Source: Alphaproteobacteria bacterium (lineage in GTDB: Bacteria > Pseudomonadota > Alphaproteobacteria > Micropepsales > Micropepsaceae). From it: a stretch of DNA of 64,000 nt. The stretch covers positions 707,226-771,225 of the forward strand of contig JAFKEU010000004.1 of assembly GCA_017308475.1 (NCBI GenBank). Reading direction: 5' to 3'. The translations under genes were made by a program, and so were the position numbers. Shown piece by piece: positions 59,711-64,000 of this stretch (the stretch's first letter is position 1; each line of letters starts with the position of its first letter). The notes under the pieces are model-generated. The model was not told the origin of the DNA. It saw only the letters and a program-made list of their open reading frames with translations, and made no database searches.

Positions 59711-60382
59711 TCAGGGCCCCAGGACATGCTCGCGCACGTCCACCACGCCCGGCTGCCCCTCCGCCGCCACGCGGGCGGCCTTCCTTTCCCAGTCGAAAGA
59801 ATCGCCGAACCAGTAAAGCTCCACCACGCCGTCCTTCACCTCGAACCGAGGCAGATGCTGCTGCCATGGCAGTTCCTGCAGCGCGCTGCCCAGCATCCTG
59901 TGAATGGCCCTGTCGGATTTGCCGGGCACGGGTCGGCCGGCGATGCGCGGGCTCAAGGCGCGTACAACATCCGCCCGGCTGATGATCCCCGCAATTCGCC
60001 CATCTCCAAGGACCGGCAGGCGCTTGACGTGATAAGTCTGCATTTTCTCGATGACGTCTTCCAAGGGATCGTCCTGGTCGACCGTCACGACAAGCTGGGT
60101 CATGACATCGCGCACCTTGCGGCCGCGCGCACGGGCATAATCGGTCGCCAGTCTGGCGGGATCGAGTAGAAACGCGATCCATCGGCGGGACCGCGGCTGG
60201 GTCCCCAGTTCCTTGCGGCGCAGCAGGTCGCCCTCAGTCAGCATGCCGTAGAGCGTGCCGTCCGGGGTGACGACCGGAAGCCCGCTAACCCGATGGGCCA
60301 GCATTAACTCGATTGCATCGCCGAGCTCCGCTTCGGGGCTCACCGATATTACATCGCGCGTCATCACATCGGCCGCTTTCAT
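59711..60382 (-). CDS. CBS-pair and BON-domain protein
   Basis: This 223-aa cytoplasmic protein has two CBS domains, the first with DVMTRDVISVSPEAELGDAIELM and GLPVVTPDGTLYGMLTEGDLL, the second with DVMTQLVVTVDQDDPLEDVIEKM and RLPVLGDGRIAGIISRADVV. A C-terminal BON-like part follows (RFEVKDGVVELYWFGD to PGVVDVREHV). CBS pairs bind adenosine nucleotides; BON domains bind lipids or membranes. The start at 60382 begins the first CBS domain and an upstream extension has no support. It is divergent from a cation exchanger. Confidence 0.88.
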   Translation of the reverse strand: MKAADVMTRDVISVSPEAELGDAIELMLAHRVSGLPVVTPDGTLYGMLTEGDLLRRKELGTQPRSRRWIAFLLDPARLATDYARARGRKVRDVMTQLVVTVDQDDPLEDVIEKMQTYHVKRLPVLGDGRIAGIISRADVVRALSPRIAGRPVPGKSDRAIHRMLGSALQELPWQQHLPRFEVKDGVVELYWFGDSFDWERKAARVAAEGQPGVVDVREHVLGP

Positions 60383-60537
60383 CGCAACTCTCCGGGAGAC
60401 GGTGTCGCAAGGCACAACCGCATGATATTTTCGGGCAAAATGACGGCCTGCGTTGATCCCGATCAAGGCCACATGCATATGCCTGTTCTTTGCTTCGTTT
60501 TTCGACAACTCCTCATGCGCGAATTCGGGTCTGGCCC

Positions 60538-61548
60538 ATGTCAACCGCGATCCTGCCCTGGCTGGAATTCGCGCTCTGCGCGGCGCTCATCGGCTTCGCC
60601 GGTCCCAGGCTGGCAAAACACGGCGACACCATCGCGCGGCTGACGGGCCTGTCGCGATCCTGGACCGGGCTTGTCTTGCTGGCAGCGGCGACGTCCCTGC
60701 CCGAATTGTTCACCGGCGTCAGCGCGGTGTCGGTCGCGGACGCGCCGAACATTGCCGTCGGCGACGCGCTGGGAAGCTGCACCTTCAACCTGGTGATGCT
60801 GGTCCTGCTCGACGAATTGAGCCGCAGGGAGCCGATGTACCGGCAGATCGACCGGGGCCACCTGCTGACTGCCGGTTTCGGGATCATCATGATCGGTTCG
60901 GCCGGCGTGTTTGTGGTGCTGGGCCAGGCGCCGATGGCATTCGGCTTTCTGCATATCGGCGGCTATACCCCGCTGTTCGTCCTGCTCTACCTCGTCGCCG
61001 TTCGCGCCGCTTTCGTCTACGACCGGCGCTCCCGGCCGCTTGCCGAGCTGCTGGACGGGCAGGCCGAGCCTACTCTGGGCAGTGCCATAGCGCGTTATTG
61101 CGGCGCCGCAGTGGTGATCGCTGCAGCGGGCAGCTGGCTGCCCTTCATCGGCCAGGACATTGCCACCGCCATGGGCTGGCGTACGAGCTTTGTGGGCACG
61201 ATGATAATCGCCGGCGCCACATCCATTCCCGAGCTGGTCGTCACCGTCAGCGCGCTCAGGCTGGGAGCCGTCGACATGGCGATCGGCAGCCTTCTGGGCA
61301 GCAACCTGTTCGACATCCTCATCCTGGCGATCGACGACATCGCCTATCCGAAGGGACCGCTGCTGGCAGCGGTGTCCCCCGCGCACGCGGTGACCGCTTT
61401 TGCGGGCGTGATCATGTCAGGCATCTTCATCGTGGCGCTGCTTTATCAGCCCGGGACGACTCTGCGCCGTGCCATGAACTGGACCAGCCTGGCACTGCTG
61501 ATCGTCTACATGTTCAGTTCCTACACTATTTATGTGTTCGGCCACTGA
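60538..61548 (+). CDS. Sodium/calcium-exchanger-family cation antiporter
   Basis: This 336-aa membrane protein of the CaCA/cation antiporter group has about ten helices in two inverted halves. Each carries an alpha-repeat: LAAATSLPELFTGVSAV with GDALGSCTFNLV, and IAGATSIPELVVTVSAL with GSLLGSNLFDIL, whose acidic residues bind the cation. A start at 60490 would add 16 residues; I prefer the ATG at 60538, where the first helix begins. The ion is not known. The 155 bp between it and the CBS gene holds both promoters. It ends 18 bp before the phage-type block. Confidence 0.87.
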   Translation: MSTAILPWLEFALCAALIGFAGPRLAKHGDTIARLTGLSRSWTGLVLLAAATSLPELFTGVSAVSVADAPNIAVGDALGSCTFNLVMLVLLDELSRREPMYRQIDRGHLLTAGFGIIMIGSAGVFVVLGQAPMAFGFLHIGGYTPLFVLLYLVAVRAAFVYDRRSRPLAELLDGQAEPTLGSAIARYCGAAVVIAAAGSWLPFIGQDIATAMGWRTSFVGTMIIAGATSIPELVVTVSALRLGAVDMAIGSLLGSNLFDILILAIDDIAYPKGPLLAAVSPAHAVTAFAGVIMSGIFIVALLYQPGTTLRRAMNWTSLALLIVYMFSSYTIYVFGH

Positions 61549-61566
61549 CGTCCTTGCGGGCGCGCT

Positions 61567-62148
61567 TCATGGCGCAGCCGCTTTCTGCAGATGCGCTAGC
61601 TGGTCCGCATTGTCCCGCGCGATGCCGAGATCGGTGGCGAGCAGGGCGACAGCCTCAGACAGCGTAACATCCGAGGCGGCGTCATCAGGCTGGCCGGGGG
61701 CGATGGCGGCAGAGGCATCGTCAAGCCCGGCGCCGCTGGCGGCGGCGTCGAGCAGCCGGACAGCGCCCCAGTTAATGACACAGCCAGCATTGCTTTTCGT
61801 ATCGACATAGACGGGCACCTTCTCGACAATGGTCTGAATCTGCTTTTGCGTGGCCGCCGATGCGGCCAGATGGGCGCGCGCCTGTTCCTCCCCCGCCGCG
61901 ATCCATTTTTCCCGCGCCGCCAGCGCGGCGGCCTGCGCCTTTGTGTCCGCCAGCTCGCGCACGGCGATTTCCTGCTGAAGCCCTGCGAGCTCTGCCTTCA
62001 GTCCGCCGCCCACCAGCGGCAGCCCGTCGATCCGCGCCGTCTGCCATATCAGGCCCGTCCCCAGCAGCAGCGCCAGCGCGCCCACCACCGGACTTGTTGT
62101 TGAGCCGGCGATCTTTCCCGTCAGCCAGCTCCACAGCACCGCGATCAT
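61567..62148 (-). CDS. Phage-type membrane-anchored protein, spanin-like
   Basis: This 193-aa protein has an N-terminal membrane helix (SPVVGALALLLGTGLIW). A long coiled-coil-like Ala/Glu/Lys/Gln region follows (ELAGLQQEIAVRELADTKAQ and following), then PVYVDTKSNAGCVINWGAVRLLDAAA. The layout resembles Rz-type inner-membrane spanins. The ATG at 62148 overlaps the end of the holin-like gene by 4 bp (TGATG region), and it is the last gene of the module. Spanin identity is inferred from architecture and position. Confidence 0.65.
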   Translation of the reverse strand: MIAVLWSWLTGKIAGSTTSPVVGALALLLGTGLIWQTARIDGLPLVGGGLKAELAGLQQEIAVRELADTKAQAAALAAREKWIAAGEEQARAHLAASAATQKQIQTIVEKVPVYVDTKSNAGCVINWGAVRLLDAAASGAGLDDASAAIAPGQPDDAASDVTLSEAVALLATDLGIARDNADQLAHLQKAAAP

Positions 62149-62351
62149 CGCCGCCGCTCCTGTTTCACCAGCCGTCCGCCGATCCCCAGCAGCAAAAGGC
62201 TCAGCGACAGCGCCGTCACCAGCCTCTCCGGCAGATGCTGCTTCAGATCGTCGGGCAGCGCGGCCCACACCGCCTGGATCGCCGCCGTCGCCGCCATCGC
62301 CTGCATCGAGATCCAGCGCCAGGCACTCTTCCATTCCTCGACCGGCGTCAT
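62145..62351 (-). CDS. Holin-like phage protein
   Basis: This 68-aa protein has an amphipathic start (MTPVEEWKSAWRWISMQAMA), a segment AIQAVWAALPDDLKQHLPERL, and one hydrophobic helix (VTALSLSLLLLGIGGRLV) before a basic tail. It matches a phage family found in lysis cassettes (DUF7940-like). It overlaps the fibre gene upstream and the spanin-like gene downstream by 4 bp each. Confidence 0.75.
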   Translation of the reverse strand: MTPVEEWKSAWRWISMQAMAATAAIQAVWAALPDDLKQHLPERLVTALSLSLLLLGIGGRLVKQERRR

Positions 62352-63745
62352 GACCGCGCCTCCAGCACGGCAATGCGCGCGGCAAGCGCCTCAACCAGCG
62401 CGTAAAGATCCTTCACCCCCCACAGCGCCAGGTGTCCGAACGGCTCGGCCGAGGCGTGCCAGGCATCCGCCGCGTCCGCCGGCCGCGTCACGCCCATGTG
62501 CCAGGGCATGTGCTCGTATGCCTGTTGTGCGATGACGCCGAATGCCTTTTCGCCCGTCGCCTTCCATGCAAAGTCGCCCACCCACAGCGCCCGGATCGCC
62601 GCGCGATAGTCGGACTGCTCGGCCAGCACGGTCTTCAGCCGTCCATCCGATGTGGTGTTGTAGGTCGTACTGCTGCCGTTGGTCGTCACCGTACCGGCCA
62701 GGCTGGAGCCATAGTAATAGGCCATCAGGTAACCGGATGTGCTGTCCACCCGGGCCTGCAGCGCAATATCCCCGGAACCCGAAGCCCAGCCGGAGACGCC
62801 GATCCCGCCCTTGCCTTCAATGCGGGTGCCCGCGCTGTTCCAGGGTGATGTCACGCCGGCCAGCAGGTTGCCGCCCGCGGTAATGACGGGGCCTTGCACG
62901 AGATCAGTGTAGTTGTAGCCGAGGGAAAACAGATCAGGGTTGGCCGTGCCGCTGCCCGGACCGAATACCCACGTCTTGCCGCCGGCGTGGGTATCGGTGC
63001 ACTTGATGGCGTCGCTGGCGGCGGCATCGGAATATATGTGCAGCCTGGCGGAAGGCGCGGCGCCGATGCCGACGTTGCCGGCAAATGTGGGGCTGTCCAT
63101 GTTGATCATGCGCCCATCGGCGCGGCCATAGAAGGCGCAGCGCCAGTTGCCGCCGGCGTCCGACCGGAAGCAGGCCATGTCGCCCGCCGCGGTGATTATG
63201 TCGCTTCCGCCCGGCAGCACCAGGCTGGCGGCATCGTGGGTCAGCGTCAGCATATCGGCAAAGCGCACCAGCCGCAGCGCATTGGCACCCGTACCAAGGC
63301 TGGTGATGGCGGTCGTACCGGTGACCTCAACGCACAGCGCGCCCGCCGCGAAAAGGTCGCAGGTCGCGGCGGACGCGACGCTCACCTCCGGCCCGGCCAT
63401 CAGCGCGCCCAGGCCCGTCCACTGTCCGCTGCGATAGACCAGCGGACTGTCGCTGGTGGAAAGATGCGCGATCAGCCCGTCGAACGGCGTGAAGATGCGC
63501 CAGCCGCCATCGATGCGATAGGCGATCTTGTAGGCATTGCCCGCCCACGCGCCGGTAGGCGCCCCGCCGGTGACATAGGTATCGCCATCGGCGGGCGTGG
63601 CGGGCGGATCGTTGACCAATAGCCCCTTCAGGAAAACGCCGCCCAGCGCGTCGATCTGGATCAGCGCCTCGTTGATCTGGGCGCTGTCCATTTCCTGCAT
63701 CTGCGCCAATTCGGGCAGGCCCATGCGCGGGGTGCTAGCTGACAT
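62348..63745 (-). CDS. Tail fibre with DUF2793 N-terminus and S74 self-cleaving chaperone
   Basis: This 465-aa fibre protein has a DUF2793-type N-terminus: DPPATPADGDTYVTG, GAWAGNAYKIAYRIDGGW, and SATCDLFAAG beta repeats. A central Gly/Ser-rich beta region follows. The C-terminal intramolecular chaperone of the peptidase S74 type reads TSDGRLKTVLAE (cleavage Ser) to KAFGVIAQQAYEHMP and ends in a coiled coil (LVEALAARIAVLEA). The chaperone helps trimerise the fibre and then cuts itself off. The start overlaps the upstream tail gene by 11 bp. Confidence 0.85.
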   Translation of the reverse strand: MSASTPRMGLPELAQMQEMDSAQINEALIQIDALGGVFLKGLLVNDPPATPADGDTYVTGGAPTGAWAGNAYKIAYRIDGGWRIFTPFDGLIAHLSTSDSPLVYRSGQWTGLGALMAGPEVSVASAATCDLFAAGALCVEVTGTTAITSLGTGANALRLVRFADMLTLTHDAASLVLPGGSDIITAAGDMACFRSDAGGNWRCAFYGRADGRMINMDSPTFAGNVGIGAAPSARLHIYSDAAASDAIKCTDTHAGGKTWVFGPGSGTANPDLFSLGYNYTDLVQGPVITAGGNLLAGVTSPWNSAGTRIEGKGGIGVSGWASGSGDIALQARVDSTSGYLMAYYYGSSLAGTVTTNGSSTTYNTTSDGRLKTVLAEQSDYRAAIRALWVGDFAWKATGEKAFGVIAQQAYEHMPWHMGVTRPADAADAWHASAEPFGHLALWGVKDLYALVEALAARIAVLEARS

Positions 63746-64000
63746 AAAGTGCTTCCTTTGCTTGACGCCCCCGCCCGATGAGTGACGAAAGCTGGTAGAC
63801 GCGAATGATCAGCGGATTGGGCAGGCCGCCGGGAAAATCCGCCGCCTGCTGCGCGGCGGTATAGACATAGGCGTGCTCGCCAAGGCCGGAGGCAGTGCGC
63901 ACCACCGTCTCACCGGCACATATCTCCAGGTCATAGGCTTGACGCGCCTCGCTCATCGGCGTTTCCGGCAGGGCGATGGCGGCGGCCGATGGCGCGCGGT
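63735..64000 (-). CDS. 3' end of large phage/GTA tail protein (gp15-like)
   Basis: This is the C-terminal 87 or so codons of a gene that runs off the right edge; the reading frame is open to base 64000 on the minus strand. The end reads AYDLEICAGETVVRTASG, YVYTAAQQAADFPGG and IIRVYQLSSLIGRG. This closely resembles the end of the GTA host-specificity/baseplate protein (gp15, rcc01698-like). The methionine at 63956 is internal, not a start. Its stop overlaps the fibre gene. Confidence 0.72.
   Translation of the reverse strand, partial: RAPSAAAIALPETPMSEARQAYDLEICAGETVVRTASGLGEHAYVYTAAQQAADFPGGLPNPLIIRVYQLSSLIGRGRQAKEALYVS

Larger units (their letters stand above)
61567..64000 (-). mobile_element. 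End of a phage/gene-transfer-agent tail and lysis module
   Basis: Four overlapping minus-strand genes encode the end of a large tail protein, a DUF2793/S74 tail fibre, a holin-like protein and a spanin-like protein. No integrase or att repeat is visible, and the block directly abuts a host exchanger gene (18 bp). The gp15-like tail end followed by a DUF2793 protein is an order I know from alphaproteobacterial gene transfer agents. A prophage remains possible because the head genes lie beyond the window. Confidence 0.7.

Overview
The window is GC-rich, gene-dense DNA from an alphaproteobacterium. Support comes from the block ccmE-ccmF-ccmH, then a DegP-like protease, an OmpR-type regulator with its histidine kinase, and glnE (44026-53605), an order I know from alphaproteobacteria. 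It is also supported by a gene transfer agent (GTA)-type tail region with a DUF2793 fibre at the right edge. I do not name a genus. I see no rRNA, CRISPR array, transposase or integrase; the only tRNA found is tRNA-Gly(GCC).

Layout from the left. 1-3198: a truncated HAE1-type RND pump and its adaptor, divergent from a TetR regulator and a short-chain dehydrogenase. 3354-6703: an arsenic locus with arsR divergent from an LMW-phosphatase-type arsC, a gap paralogue and arsJ (arsenate export as 1-arseno-3-phosphoglycerate). 6930-10584: an unknown HTH protein, pstS and a porin. 10581-18587: a five-gene RND-adaptor-outer-membrane-factor-regulator-kinase operon. 18663-20204: a lipoprotein and an outer-membrane protein. 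20482-28523: a PepSY protein, regulator and kinase running straight into a heavy-metal-type RND system (adaptor, pump, DUF3240, outer-membrane factor).

28770-34194 is the most interesting block. A 64-aa Asp-rich small protein and a two-component pair are followed by a TlpA-like thioredoxin, a Cys-tailed DUF4266 lipoprotein, a DUF3570 outer-membrane protein with a flavinylation-like motif (DAVSGAT), and an ApbE flavin transferase that has no signal peptide. This looks like a poorly characterised envelope flavin/thiol redox system.

34250-39785 is a copper island: a CopA-type ATPase divergent from csoR across a clear palindrome, a Met-rich small protein, a multicopper oxidase and CopB. It is followed by tRNA-Gly, a potBCA-like ABC transporter without a binding protein, and an exported mannonate-dehydratase-like protein. 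44026-53971 holds glnE, a two-component pair, the DegP-like protease and ccm genes. 54059-60382 holds a glycine-zipper protein, an unknown conserved protein, a second PepSY-regulator-kinase unit, a divergent small secreted protein and a CBS-BON protein. The window closes with a cation exchanger and the end of a phage/GTA tail-lysis module (61567-64000).

Taken together, most of the window concerns envelope stress: three RND systems, arsenic and copper resistance, and five OmpR-type two-component systems. Two of these are built alike (PepSY protein, PhoP-like regulator, PhoQ-like kinase), and each has an 11-bp-period direct repeat upstream of its first gene that could be the regulator's binding site.
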